DNA of 64,000 bases. Origin: Clostridiaceae bacterium (GTDB lineage: Bacteria > Bacillota > Clostridia > Christensenellales > CAG-917). The notes under the pieces are model-generated. The model did no database searches and was not told the DNA's origin. It saw only the letters and a program-made list of their open reading frames with translations. The stretch is from contig JAITPR010000031.1 of assembly GCA_031289315.1 (NCBI GenBank), forward strand, positions 32,452 through 96,451, written 5' to 3'. The first letter of the stretch is position 1, and each line of letters begins with the position of its first letter. This document shows, in pieces, positions 27,874 through 35,956 of the stretch. Both the position numbers and the translations under genes were made by a program.

Positions 27874-28344
27874 TTATTTATGGTAGGGCAGTTTATTGAT
27901 TATGGCGACCGCCCGATAAAGCTGTTCGCACAGTATAAGGCGCATGAGCCGGTGAGGGTAGGTCGCCTTGCCGAAGGATAGGAGAAAGTCCGCGCGCGAT
28001 AGCACTTCGCCGGACAGCCCGTCGGAGCCGCCTATTATAAAGGTAAATTCGGAAACGCCGTTCACGGATTTTGACGATATATATTCCGACAGTTCGGGGC
28101 TTGACAGCTCCTTGCCGTCTATAGCCAAAGCTATCACGTGTCCGCGCAACCTTTCAAGTACGGCTTTCGCCTCGTTTTTAAGTGCCGTCGCAGTGTCAGC
28201 GGTACCGTCGGATACGGGAGGAAATTCCTTGCATTCTATGATATTGAGGTCGGCAAATCGCGAAATGCGTTTTTTGTATTCACATATCCCGTCGTTTAAA
28301 TAATTTTCCTTGATATTCCCGACAGCGACAATATTAAATTTCAT
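27874..28344 (-). CDS. rlmH: 23S rRNA (pseudouridine-1915-N3)-methyltransferase
   Basis: SAM-dependent SPOUT-family methyltransferase that modifies pseudouridine 1915 in helix 69 of 23S rRNA. The 156-residue form beginning MKFNIVAVGNIK matches the family length and its usual N-terminus; a longer reading from 28359 adds five residues inside the upstream gene and is less likely. The knot signature is seen as FIIGGSDG, followed by a conserved LILCEQLYRA helix and the typical C-terminal LPYHK. The start overlaps the stop of the upstream CPBP gene by ATGA, indicating translational coupling at the end of a four-gene operon. Confidence 0.96.
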   Translation of the reverse strand: MKFNIVAVGNIKENYLNDGICEYKKRISRFADLNIIECKEFPPVSDGTADTATALKNEAKAVLERLRGHVIALAIDGKELSSPELSEYISSKSVNGVSEFTFIIGGSDGLSGEVLSRADFLLSFGKATYPHRLMRLILCEQLYRAVAIINKLPYHK

Positions 28345-29384
28345 CGCAAAATTCCCCAAATAAAACTGAATAACGTAGCCCCGGCGCTTAAAAATACCGC
28401 CGCCGCAAGAAATACATTTAGTTTTTTTGCACGCACGGCGGGAAACGACGCATATGGCGCGGCTTTTAGGAGCGCACCGAAATCATAGTCCTCAACGGAA
28501 TAAATTTTTACGTCTAAAACGGAGAAGCACTTATATTTTTTGTTGTCGCGCCGCATTCCGCGGAACAGTTCAAACATGAAGTACAGCGCAAGGACGAAGA
28601 GTACCGCGTAAATTATCCGCCCCACCAGTGTGTTTAAAAGCAGATTATAGAACATGTTCACATAGGCGTAAACGCCTCCGTTTTGCCCCGCATAGTCGCC
28701 CAGTACGGAAGAGAAGTTGTTTAAGAAGTGTACAAGCATGGCGGGGTAGATACTGCGCGTGTAATACACCAACAAGCCTAAAATCACGCCGTCGTAAAAG
28801 GTGTAGCCGGTTTGCCGTATGTTGTTATGAATAAGGGCAAACAACGCGGCGGTCACAAAGACGACGCCTATTCCGTTGTTGCGGAAGCCGGCGAACAGCA
28901 ACCCTCTGTGCGTAAGCTCCTCAAATACCGCCGGCAACACGGCAGTCATGAAAATAGCTAGAAACAAATCTCCTATGTTCAGATATTCGGTAGGCGACGA
29001 CGTAGCGGGAGTATAGCCTATGGAAACTAAGGCGTTAGACCAGATAAAAGAAATGAATTTAGCGGTAAAAATCATGAGGACGGCGATGCAAAGCGTGCGT
29101 CCCCAATTTGCCTGCGCCACCTTACCGATATAGCCGAAATCACGCAAGGTAGTCTTAAATGCGCGCCGTAAATTAGGGGAGGTTCCGCGTGCGCGTGGAG
29201 TGCGTACCATGTAAAGAACAAGGGGAATAAGCCCCATGCACACGCATTGCACCAAAAGGCTGAACACCTGCGAGGAGGACAGTGAAAACTGCGCAAAAAC
29301 CCCGGCGCCGGAAAGCACGCGTACTACTATTACGGAAAGCACCGCAAAGAAATAAATTTTCCCGATATAACTCTGTTTGTCCAT
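28341..29384 (-). CDS. CPBP-family intramembrane metalloprotease (first of two)
   Basis: Polytopic membrane protein of 347 residues in the CPBP/Abi family, relatives of CAAX prenyl protease Rce1. The three family motifs are intact: E155-E156-x3-R160, F-x3-H186 and H219-F-x2-N, which bind the metal and activate water. About eight hydrophobic segments are visible. It lies in an operon with a second CPBP protein (17-bp gap upstream) and overlaps rlmH. The C-terminal cytoplasmic tail (DVKIYSVEDYDFG) carries no known domain. Substrate unknown; Gram-positive relatives act in bacteriocin self-immunity or prenyl-protein handling, but no bacteriocin gene is present here. Confidence 0.88.
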   Translation of the reverse strand: MDKQSYIGKIYFFAVLSVIVVRVLSGAGVFAQFSLSSSQVFSLLVQCVCMGLIPLVLYMVRTPRARGTSPNLRRAFKTTLRDFGYIGKVAQANWGRTLCIAVLMIFTAKFISFIWSNALVSIGYTPATSSPTEYLNIGDLFLAIFMTAVLPAVFEELTHRGLLFAGFRNNGIGVVFVTAALFALIHNNIRQTGYTFYDGVILGLLVYYTRSIYPAMLVHFLNNFSSVLGDYAGQNGGVYAYVNMFYNLLLNTLVGRIIYAVLFVLALYFMFELFRGMRRDNKKYKCFSVLDVKIYSVEDYDFGALLKAAPYASFPAVRAKKLNVFLAAAVFLSAGATLFSFIWGILR

Positions 29385-29401
29385 ATTTCAAATAAGCCGC
29401 C

Positions 29402-30676
29402 TTACTTTAAAAAGAAACCCGATATGAAGTTTACAAGCCACAGCAAGCCTGCCACCATAAATCCCAATATAAGAGATGCGGGTACGCTTGCACCGGTATT
29501 GGCTTTTTCCGGCGGGTTGCCGTCCATTTGAGCCAACGCGGTGTTTATCTTCTTGAACGAGGCTTTTAAACGAATTTTTAAACCGATTACGCTTTCTTCG
29601 TTCGTATCCGTATCCGTTTTGGTACCGTCCGTCACGTCCGTGCCTTTTGCGACGGCGGATTTTTGCGCGGTAGTTGTTGCGGCGGTATCTTTTTTAGCGG
29701 ACGTGTGCGCCGTTAACGAAGAAGCTACGTCGACGGCAAAAAAATCATTTGTCGCGTCCGCAATTTTCTTTGCGCCGTCCGCACACTCCGTATTTGCGGT
29801 ATCTGCCGTAGCCGCGCTTATGTTTTCCTCCGCAGTAGCCGCATGCCGTAGCCTTATCGGCTTTCCGCCGCTTGCCTTATAGAATAAAATCAGCAGGAAT
29901 ATAAGCGCCGCGGTGCCTACGGCAAAGGACGCGACACCTAAGAGGAAGTTGTAAGGTCCTCCTAAGTCAAGACCATTCAACTGCGGAATGTATACGGTTA
30001 CCACAAGGCTGATGAGGTTGTTTAAAAAGTGGAGTAGTACGGACGCCCAATAAGAGCCAGACATAATGCATATCAAAGCCAAAACTATGCCAAGTGCGAA
30101 CTGGTGTACGGTTTGCAAGGCGTTGCCGTGCATAAGCGAGAACAGGAGCGCGGAGCAGAGTACCGCAAATACGTACGAGCGTTGCTTAAGCCCGGACATC
30201 ACCGCGCCGCGAATGAACATTTCTTCGCCCATAGCGGGCAAAACCCCCAACATGAAAACGATCAACAAAAACAGCGGAAAATATTCGGCGTTGGGGAAGG
30301 AATTGGAATAGTTGTAGCCTAAAAGTGAAACGAACTTGACAAAGCCTTGCGCCAACGGCAAAAACGCCGCTATCGAAAACACCGCTAAGGGTATTATAAG
30401 CAAAATTTGCTTCCAATTAAGCGGTTTTGCCACCCGTACGGTTTTCAGAAATGCGACGTTTTTTACACGCATGATGAAGAAAACGCATGCGATGAACGCG
30501 GTTTGATTTAAAAACAGCACCAGCCACGAGGATAGCGGAAAGTCCGCGACACCGATTATTCCCTTAGGAACGGCAAAAAATATCAAAAGCTGTAAAAAAT
30601 AAACGACAAGCAAGCCTACCGTGTAAAGTTGACCGCCTTCGTTTATGGAGAGTCCCGTTTTTTTATCGGATTTCAT
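29402..30676 (-). CDS. CPBP-family intramembrane metalloprotease with Thr/Ala-rich insert (second of two)
   Basis: A 424-residue membrane protein with intact CPBP motifs: E151-E152-x3-R156, F-x3-H183 and H216-F-x2-N. After the protease core comes a polar stretch rich in Ala, Thr, Asp and Lys (about residues 285-370), then a final hydrophobic segment near the C-terminus. That insert plus extra membrane anchor is not part of a standard CPBP protein and is absent from the neighbouring paralogue. Its ATG abuts the upstream MBL stop with no gap, so the two are very probably co-transcribed. Confidence 0.87.
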   Translation of the reverse strand: MKSDKKTGLSINEGGQLYTVGLLVVYFLQLLIFFAVPKGIIGVADFPLSSWLVLFLNQTAFIACVFFIMRVKNVAFLKTVRVAKPLNWKQILLIIPLAVFSIAAFLPLAQGFVKFVSLLGYNYSNSFPNAEYFPLFLLIVFMLGVLPAMGEEMFIRGAVMSGLKQRSYVFAVLCSALLFSLMHGNALQTVHQFALGIVLALICIMSGSYWASVLLHFLNNLISLVVTVYIPQLNGLDLGGPYNFLLGVASFAVGTAALIFLLILFYKASGGKPIRLRHAATAEENISAATADTANTECADGAKKIADATNDFFAVDVASSLTAHTSAKKDTAATTTAQKSAVAKGTDVTDGTKTDTDTNEESVIGLKIRLKASFKKINTALAQMDGNPPEKANTGASVPASLILGFMVAGLLWLVNFISGFFLK

Positions 30677-31495
30677 TTATATGCGTTTGACTCCGGAGAT
30701 ATTTGTTTTACATTCGACCGTCGCGCTTATATCGCGTTGCGTTGCGACTTCAAGTACAAAATCCTTGCCTGCATGCGCGCCCGAACGTTTAGCATATTCC
30801 GCAACAGTATTGTACGCCAACTCCGGTCGATTGTTTTCTTCGCTCAAATGCCCTAAAATCACCGTATGAGTACCGCCGAACGCAAGAAGTTCACAAACCG
30901 TCAGCGCACTTATTTCATTCGATAAGTGACCGTTTCTGCCTAGAATTCTACGTTTAAGCGCTTCCGGGTATCTGCCGGTTTTAAGTAGGCGTTCGTCGTG
31001 ATTGGCTTCCAGTAACACCACGTCGCTACCCTTTAAGTTGTTAAGCACTCCGCGCGTCATATAGCCCAAGTCCGTAGCAACGCTTATCTTTCCGCCCTCC
31101 GCCTCAAAGGAAAAACCGACGGGATACGCGGCGTCGTGAGGCACTCTAAACGGCGTAATATCTATGCCGCCTATGGTAAAACCTTTATCTCCGAAAACCT
31201 CTTCTCCGCAAGGCATAGCCGCGCAGACGCGTCCGCCGATGGCTTCCCGCGCGTTTTCGTGAACGTATACCGTGATTGCCTCCGCGACACGCGACAAGGA
31301 ACGAACGTGGTCGGAATGCTCGTGCGACACTAAAACAGCACTTATTTCCGAAATATCGGAGCCGACGCGCTTAAGCCCGTTGCATATAGCCGAAAAGGAA
31401 ATACCGGCGTCTATAAGTATGCTTGTGTTGCCGCCCGAGATAAATATGCAATTCCCTTTACTGCCGCTGGCAAGCGCGCAAATTTTCAGTGCCAT
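30677..31495 (-). CDS. MBL-fold metallo-hydrolase, YycJ/WalJ-like
   Basis: Cytoplasmic beta-lactamase-fold hydrolase of 272 residues. The metal motif H58-x-H60-x-D62-H63 (SHEHSDH) is followed by D and H ligands in the ATDLGYM and ILGHLSEENN strands. The opening LASGSKGNC is typical of the YycJ/WalJ group, in Firmicutes linked to cell-wall or DNA-maintenance functions and possibly exonuclease-like. Here it is not beside walRK but leads an operon with two CPBP proteases and rlmH. No ribosome site precedes the ATG; a good promoter ends six bases upstream, implying a leaderless mRNA. Confidence 0.88.
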   Translation of the reverse strand: MALKICALASGSKGNCIFISGGNTSILIDAGISFSAICNGLKRVGSDISEISAVLVSHEHSDHVRSLSRVAEAITVYVHENAREAIGGRVCAAMPCGEEVFGDKGFTIGGIDITPFRVPHDAAYPVGFSFEAEGGKISVATDLGYMTRGVLNNLKGSDVVLLEANHDERLLKTGRYPEALKRRILGRNGHLSNEISALTVCELLAFGGTHTVILGHLSEENNRPELAYNTVAEYAKRSGAHAGKDFVLEVATQRDISATVECKTNISGVKRI

Positions 31496-31501
31496 GCGGT
31501 T

Positions 31502-31530
31502 ATTATAACTTATAAACCTATATTTGTCTA
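31502..31530 (-). promoter_or_regulatory. Promoter of the MBL-CPBP-CPBP-rlmH operon (leaderless)
   Basis: On the minus strand TAGACA (31530-31525) and TATAAT (31507-31502) are separated by 17 bp. Only six bases lie between the -10 box and the ATG at 31495, so the transcript should start at or within a base or two of the start codon. Confidence 0.75.
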
Positions 31531-31665
31531 CCTTAATTCTAGAGTTGCGTGCACGGAAGAAACCGTCTAAAAGCTTGTTATTTTATCAACGCGGAAGAAA
31601 GATGTCAAAATTGTGTTGCGAAACATATATTGCTAATGAAATACCCCTATAAGGAGAAGCATTTT

Positions 31666-32607
31666 ATGAAAACTATCGTGATAGACGCCGGACACGGCGG
31701 TTACGACTACGGCGCGGTATCGGGCGGGCGATACGAAAAGGACGATAATTTACGGCTTGCAAGGCTTGTCGCGGAAAATCTGCGGGCGGCGGGCGAACGG
31801 GTTATAATGACGCGTAATTCGGATACCTTTGTTCCGCTTTTAGAGAGGAGCGCAATATCCAACAACGCTGGCGCAGATTTATTTGTGTCCCTACATAGAA
31901 ACGCGTCAGAAAACGCGGCGGCTTCCGGCATAGAGACGTACGTGTATCCGGCGGCGGGACAGACGACGCGTATGTACGCGGAAATCGTGAATGACTCGAT
32001 GGCGGCTGTGGGCGCGCTGCCCGACCGTGGAATAAAGGAAGGCAATTTCTCGGTTTTACGCAATACCCGCGCACCGGCTATGCTGATTGAATTGGGTTTT
32101 TTAACCAATCAACACGATAACGCCGTTTTTGACGAAAACATAGAGCAATATGCGGCGGCGATATCAAACGGAATTTTAAGGGCATTGAACGAGGAACCGG
32201 GACCCGGACCGTCGCCCAACCCCGCCGTTATCAAGGAAATCCAAACCACATTAAACAGCCGTTACGGTGCGGGGCTTGCCGTAGACGGCGTTTTCGGCGC
32301 ACGTACAAAATCGGCGGTTGTACGCGGACTTCAGACCGAATTAAACCGCATATACGGTGCAAGGCTGGTTGTAGACGGCGTTTTCGGACCAAAAACTAAG
32401 GCGGCAATACGTCCCGTTAGCCGAGGAGCGCGCGGTAATATAGTATACCTCTTGCAAGCGGCATTGTACGCGGCGGGCTATCATATAGCGGTGGACGGCA
32501 TATTCGGTGCGGAAACGGAAGCGGCGGTACGCGATTATCAGGCGAAACACGGGCTTGTCGTAGACGGCGTTGCCGGAGCAAATACGTTTGAGAGTTTGCT
32601 GAAGTAA
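31666..32607 (+). CDS. N-acetylmuramoyl-L-alanine amidase with peptidoglycan-binding repeats
   Basis: Cleaves the bond between N-acetylmuramic acid and the stem peptide. The start is the ATG at 31666, 7 bases after AAGGAGAAG; upstream in-frame ATGs lack a site. In 313 residues the Amidase_3 domain (1-173) shows H10 (AGHGG), E24, H77 (SLHRN) as zinc ligands and catalytic E142 (IELGF). After a Pro-Gly linker come partial and complete PG_binding_1 repeats, each with AVDGVFG or VVDGV cores (about residues 185-313). There is no signal peptide, as in mother-cell lytic enzymes such as CwlC and in phage endolysins. No phage genes surround it, so a host autolysin, perhaps linked to sporulation, is the more likely role. 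Confidence 0.92.
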   Translation: MKTIVIDAGHGGYDYGAVSGGRYEKDDNLRLARLVAENLRAAGERVIMTRNSDTFVPLLERSAISNNAGADLFVSLHRNASENAAASGIETYVYPAAGQTTRMYAEIVNDSMAAVGALPDRGIKEGNFSVLRNTRAPAMLIELGFLTNQHDNAVFDENIEQYAAAISNGILRALNEEPGPGPSPNPAVIKEIQTTLNSRYGAGLAVDGVFGARTKSAVVRGLQTELNRIYGARLVVDGVFGPKTKAAIRPVSRGARGNIVYLLQAALYAAGYHIAVDGIFGAETEAAVRDYQAKHGLVVDGVAGANTFESLLK

Positions 32608-32798
32608 GGCGGCACCGGAGTAAACTTGAACGTCGATAATAGGTCTGCCGAACTTCGAAAAAAAAGCTGATAAAAACGGGATCTGCTAGACTTTGGAAAA
32701 ATAAAAAGAGAGCTAATAAAAAACTAGTTCAGTTGAAATTTAGGAGTGAGAAATAGGGCTAAAAAAGTGACAGTCTTAGGATTAACACTAATAAATTT

Positions 32799-32845
32799 AA
32801 AAGCGCGGAATGCGGCAAGGGGTACCTTGCGGATTCCGCGCTTTT
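32799..32845. terminator. Long bidirectional terminator-like hairpin
   Basis: AAAAGCGCGGAAT (32799-32811) pairs with ATTCCGCGCTTTT (32833-32845); an inner stem GCAAGG/CCTTGC closes a GGTA tetraloop. A/T runs at both ends fit termination of both the amidase and glyQS transcripts. Confidence 0.82.
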
Positions 32846-32856
32846 CAAGTAATCAG

Positions 32857-32970
32857 GGTCAAGCGTCACGCTTGCGCGTTTTTGGTTCTTTTGCCGCATA
32901 GCAAAAGAACGAGGGTTCAAGCGTTAAGCTTGCGGTTTTTCGTTTTCTTTTGGGCGCCCAAAAGGAACAA
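32857..32970. repeat. Duplicated composite hairpin unit
   Basis: Two adjacent ~57-bp copies (32857-32912, 32913-32970) each hold a 15-base hairpin (CAAGCGTCACGCTTG, CAAGCGTTAAGCTTG), then a T-run, then a second hairpin built on CTTTTG/CAAAAG (32885-32910, and the palindrome TTTTGGGCGCCCAAAA at 32948-32963). The T-runs follow the first hairpins on the plus strand. Confidence 0.75.
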
Positions 32971-33009
32971 GGACATTCTTTCTTGCGTGTGCGAAAAAGA
33001 ACAAGAGCC

Positions 33010-34377
33010 TTAGAACCTTATCTTATCCTCAATAAACGGGACTATGTCTTCTACCTTGAGGGTGATTTGTTGCATGGTATCGCGGTCGCGGAGGGTGACG
33101 GTGCCGTTGTTTAGGGTATCGTCGTCGACGGTGACGGCGAAGGGCGTACCGATAGCGTCTTGACGGCGGTAGCGTTTGCCGATACTACCCGTTTCGTCGG
33201 AGGCGGTCATGAAGCGTTTAGATAGGGTTTCGAAGAGGTTATTGGCAAAATCGCCGTGGCGCTTTTTAATCAAGGGAAGCACTGCAATTTTGTAGGGGGC
33301 AACGGAGGGGGCAAGTCGCATTATTTCGCGCACTGTACCGTCTTCTAGTTGCTCCTCGTCGTAGGCGGAGGCAAGCACGGTAAGGAAGGCTCTGTCCGCG
33401 CCTATTGTCGACTCAACGATGAAGGGAACGAACTGTTCGCCGGTTTCGGAGTCTAGGTATCGCATGCTTTTGCCGGAGAACTCGGTGTGCTTGCTAAGGT
33501 CGTAGTCTGTGCGGTTATGGGTGCCGTTTATTTCGCCCCAACCGAACGGGAACAAAAATTCGATGTCGCAAGCGGCTTTGGCGTAGAATGCAAGTTTCTC
33601 GTGGTCGTGGAAGCGGAGTTTATCCGCAGGCACGCCTAAGTCGGTGAAAAACTTTAGCGCAAAAAGTTTCATTTCACCGTAAATTGCGACGTCGGCGCCT
33701 TCCTTGCAGAAGGTCTGATATTCCATTTGGTCGAACTCGATTGTACGGAATATGAAGTTACCGGGAGTTATTTCGTTGCGGAACGCCTTGCCTATTTGTC
33801 CTATGGAGAAGGGCAGCTTGGCGCGCGCGCTGCGTTGCACGTTGAGGAAGTTCACATATTCGCCCTGCGCGTTTTCGGGGCGGAGGTAGATTTTAATTTT
33901 GGAGTCTTCCGTAACACCTCGATAGGTTTCGAACATTAAGTTGAACTCGCGTATGTCGGTATAATCCGCCGCGCCGCACTGCGGGCAGGGGATTTTATGC
34001 GATTTGACGTACGCCGCCATCTGATCCTTTGACATACCGTCCGCGTGTGCGTTTTGGTCGAACGAGTCGATTAGCGTATCCAAACGGTGGCGCGCCTTAC
34101 ACGCCTTGCAGTCCACGAGAGGGTCCTTAAACGACGCGACATGACCGCTTGCTTCCCACACACGCGGGTGCATAAGTATGTCCGCGTCCACTTCGAAGGC
34201 GTTTTTACGTTCTTGAATAAAACGCTTGCGCCACGCGTCTTTTATGTTATTTTTCAAGCGGCTACCCAAAGGACCGTAGTCCCAAGTGTTAGCCAATCCG
34301 CCGTATATCTCGCTTCCTTGAAAAACATAGCCGTACTGCTTGCAAAAGTTGACAAGCTTCTCCATTGTAAGTTCCAT
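33010..34377 (-). CDS. glyQS: Glycyl-tRNA synthetase, alpha2 single-chain type
   Basis: Class II synthetase that attaches glycine to tRNA-Gly in the cytoplasm. The 455-residue length and N-terminus (EKLVNFCKQYGYVFQGSEIYG) match the homodimeric type rather than the alpha2beta2 GlyQ/GlyS type. Motif 2 (FRNEITPGNFIFRT), the WGEINGTHNRTDYDL segment and motif 3 (GADRAFLTVL) are seen, followed by the anticodon-binding domain (APYKIAVLPL onwards). CxxC pairs near residues 90 and 135 form a small insertion, possibly metal-binding. It has its own divergent promoter. No T-box leader was found, although many Firmicutes glycyl synthetase genes have one. Confidence 0.96.
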   Translation of the reverse strand: MELTMEKLVNFCKQYGYVFQGSEIYGGLANTWDYGPLGSRLKNNIKDAWRKRFIQERKNAFEVDADILMHPRVWEASGHVASFKDPLVDCKACKARHRLDTLIDSFDQNAHADGMSKDQMAAYVKSHKIPCPQCGAADYTDIREFNLMFETYRGVTEDSKIKIYLRPENAQGEYVNFLNVQRSARAKLPFSIGQIGKAFRNEITPGNFIFRTIEFDQMEYQTFCKEGADVAIYGEMKLFALKFFTDLGVPADKLRFHDHEKLAFYAKAACDIEFLFPFGWGEINGTHNRTDYDLSKHTEFSGKSMRYLDSETGEQFVPFIVESTIGADRAFLTVLASAYDEEQLEDGTVREIMRLAPSVAPYKIAVLPLIKKRHGDFANNLFETLSKRFMTASDETGSIGKRYRRQDAIGTPFAVTVDDDTLNNGTVTLRDRDTMQQITLKVEDIVPFIEDKIRF

Positions 34378-34456
34378 AAATATTCCTTTTGTCGCTATAA
34401 GCGTCCGCTTTTTTGCGTTCGCCTAAAGACATAATTGATTGCCGAAACGCGAACGG

Positions 34457-34485
34457 ATTATATCATATAACTTCGCAAATATCAA
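34457..34485 (-). promoter_or_regulatory. glyQS promoter
   Basis: On the minus strand TTGATA (34485-34480), a 17-bp spacer and TATAAT (34462-34457). The predicted leader is about 75 bases, too short for a T-box. Confidence 0.78.
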
Positions 34486-34488
34486 CTC

Positions 34489-34517
34489 TTTACCTAAATG
34501 ATATTCGGTGGTATAAT
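34489..34517 (+). promoter_or_regulatory. Probable truA promoter
   Basis: TTTACC (34489-34494), 17 bp, TATAAT (34512-34517). The transcript would have an unusually long leader of about 210 bases. Confidence 0.6.
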
Positions 34518-34689
34518 AATATTTATATAAGTAAATCCATAAATTAGGCTTCGCGGCGGAATTTCCGACGGAAATCCGTGTGAGAAATTGCGGTATTTAT
34601 AAATAAAGGTGTTTGCCGGGCAAACCTGGTGGCGTACGCAATAACGAAGCGTGCGCGGTTATAAGCGGGTAGGCTAGCGTGCGGCTTGC

Positions 34690-34727
34690 GTAGCAAGTCG
34701 GGGACACGGATTGCCCACACCCATAAT
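34690..34727 (-). repeat. Palindromic element family, single arm in truA leader
   Basis: Read on the minus strand it starts GGGTGTGGGCAATCCGTG and continues to an ACTTGCTACGCAAG mini-hairpin, matching the left arm of the copies at 45694, 50315 and 56041. The matching right arm is not clear, so this copy is probably truncated or decayed. Confidence 0.6.
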
Positions 34728-34736
34728 AAGGATAAG

Positions 34737-35468
34737 ATGAGATATAAAATTACGTTTGCGTATAAGGGAACCGCATATGCGGGATGGCAACGGCAAAAGA
34801 ATGCCGTGAGCGTGCAGGAGGTGCTGGAGGGTGCGTTTGAACGCTTGTTCGGCGCGCCTTGTTCGGTTACGGCTAGCGGGCGTACGGACGCGGGAGTACA
34901 CGCGGCGGGACAGGTAGCACACTTCGACGCGGACACCTCCGTTCCCCCGGATAAAATACCGTTTGCGGTAAACGCGTTTTTACCGCAGGATATAAGCGTT
35001 TATGCGTGTGAACCGGTTTCCGACGCGTTCAACGCGCGCTTCACGGCAAAACGCAAGACGTACGCCTACTCGTTTTACACCGAGCCGCACATAAATCCGC
35101 TAAAAAACGACCTTGCATGTCATATTCCGTATACGCTTAATTTGCCTGAAATGCGGCGCGCGGCGGAGTTTCTTAAGGGTACGCACGACTTCAAGTGCTT
35201 CGAGGCTACGGGCAGTATAATAAAAAACACTGTCCGTACATTGTACTTTTTAGAAATATCTTACGACAACGGCGAATATAAAATTACTGTAACCGGCAAC
35301 GGCTTCCTCTATAACATGGTTCGGATAATAGCCGGAACGTTGGTTTATGTCGGCATGGGCAAAATTCCCGCCGACGATATTTCCGGCATCATAGAAGGTC
35401 GTGACCGCACCCGTGCCGGAAAAACCTTGCCCGCCAACGGCTTGACTTTGGTATCCGTGGAATACTGA
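34737..35468 (+). CDS. truA: tRNA pseudouridine(38-40) synthase
   Basis: Isomerises uridines 38, 39 and 40 in the anticodon stem of many tRNAs. The start is the ATG at 34737 (MRYKITFAYKGTAYAGWQ), preceded by AAGGATAAG; a longer reading from 34686 adds unrelated residues. Within 243 residues the catalytic aspartate D51 lies in SGRTDAGVHA, and the conserved FLYNMVRIIAGTL helix is near residue 205. Length is normal. It is transcribed alone, divergent from glyQS. Confidence 0.96.
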   Translation: MRYKITFAYKGTAYAGWQRQKNAVSVQEVLEGAFERLFGAPCSVTASGRTDAGVHAAGQVAHFDADTSVPPDKIPFAVNAFLPQDISVYACEPVSDAFNARFTAKRKTYAYSFYTEPHINPLKNDLACHIPYTLNLPEMRRAAEFLKGTHDFKCFEATGSIIKNTVRTLYFLEISYDNGEYKITVTGNGFLYNMVRIIAGTLVYVGMGKIPADDISGIIEGRDRTRAGKTLPANGLTLVSVEY

Positions 35469-35822
35469 GAAAATAACACAATACCGCTTGCCGTTTATAT
35501 CGGTTGCCGGCGTGCGCGCTTTAGTATCGTATGAACAAATTAAGTCGGTCAGAGCATGTTGCAATTGCGGTTGTGAAGAAATATTTTGCGGCACGGCGCG
35601 CACGGTTTTTACATTGTGCGTTTATCCGGAGTTTTTTCTTTATAGGGACAACCGCATCTTCATTCATTTATTCTAACTACAAATTAATTTTTTCATGGGT
35701 TTCCCGCGAAAAAAACCTCAAAATAGCCGAGTGCGGTGAGCGTTAGCGGAGTACGCGGCGTCCAAAGAGGGTGATTTTACCGCATATAATGCAGAAAAGA
35801 GGGGAAAAAATGTAGGAATGAA

Positions 35823-35836
35823 GGGGGTATACCCCC
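35823..35836. repeat. Perfect 14-bp palindrome
   Basis: GGGGGTATACCCCC lies about 85 bases upstream of the -35 box of the ligase gene. It could be a protein-binding site or the base of a hairpin; no T-run follows. Confidence 0.5.
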
Positions 35837-35865
35837 GGAATGACATAATTTGTTTCTCTAAACTG

Positions 35866-35888
35866 GACAAATACATTTATTATTTGTC
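35866..35888. promoter_or_regulatory. Inverted repeat, candidate operator
   Basis: GACAAAT and ATTTGTC flank a 9-base AT spacer, 32 bp upstream of the -35 box. Size and position fit a dimeric regulator, possibly a TetR- or MarR-type protein, but none is encoded nearby. Confidence 0.45.
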
Positions 35889-35920
35889 TTAAATTGACGA
35901 AAAAGTGCAGATTTTGGTGT

Positions 35921-35948
35921 TTGACTTTTGGTATACGTGTGCTATAAT
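35921..35948 (+). promoter_or_regulatory. Ligase promoter, leaderless
   Basis: TTGACT (35921-35926), 16 bp, TATAAT (35943-35948). The ATG follows at 35957, only eight bases later, with no Shine-Dalgarno sequence, so the mRNA should be leaderless. Confidence 0.78.
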
Positions 35949-35956
35949 ATTAAACT

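Larger units (their letters stand above)
32608..33009. other. 402-bp convergent intergenic region rich in hairpins
   Basis: Between the amidase and glyQS stops there is no credible gene; a small plus-strand frame from 32810 only reads through hairpin DNA. The region holds the terminator at 32799-32845 and a twice-repeated composite hairpin unit at 32857-32970, listed separately. Confidence 0.7.
34378..34736. other. 359-bp divergent control region, glyQS/truA
   Basis: Contains back-to-back promoters for glyQS and truA, one arm of the palindromic GTGGACAAT-type element near the truA start, and GC-rich DNA with local complementarity (for example TTTGCCGGGCAAA near 34610). An inverted pair CGTTCGC/GCGAACG sits in the glyQS leader. 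No gene is seen. Confidence 0.6.
35469..35956. other. 488-bp intergenic region before the ligase gene
   Basis: No credible gene. It holds an imperfect inverted pair CGTGCGCGC/GCGCGCACG (about 35510 and 35594), a GGGACAACCG segment near 35646 that recurs near 56225, the perfect palindrome GGGGGTATACCCCC (35823-35836), an inverted repeat at 35866-35888, and the promoter of the downstream gene. Confidence 0.6.

Noticed and set aside
31666..32607. Prophage endolysin
   Set aside because: The amidase lacks a signal peptide like phage lysins, but no holin, structural or integrase genes lie nearby.
34378..34500. T-box riboswitch before glyQS
   Set aside because: No T-box consensus (TGGNACCGCG) or specifier stem is found on the minus strand, and the predicted leader is too short.
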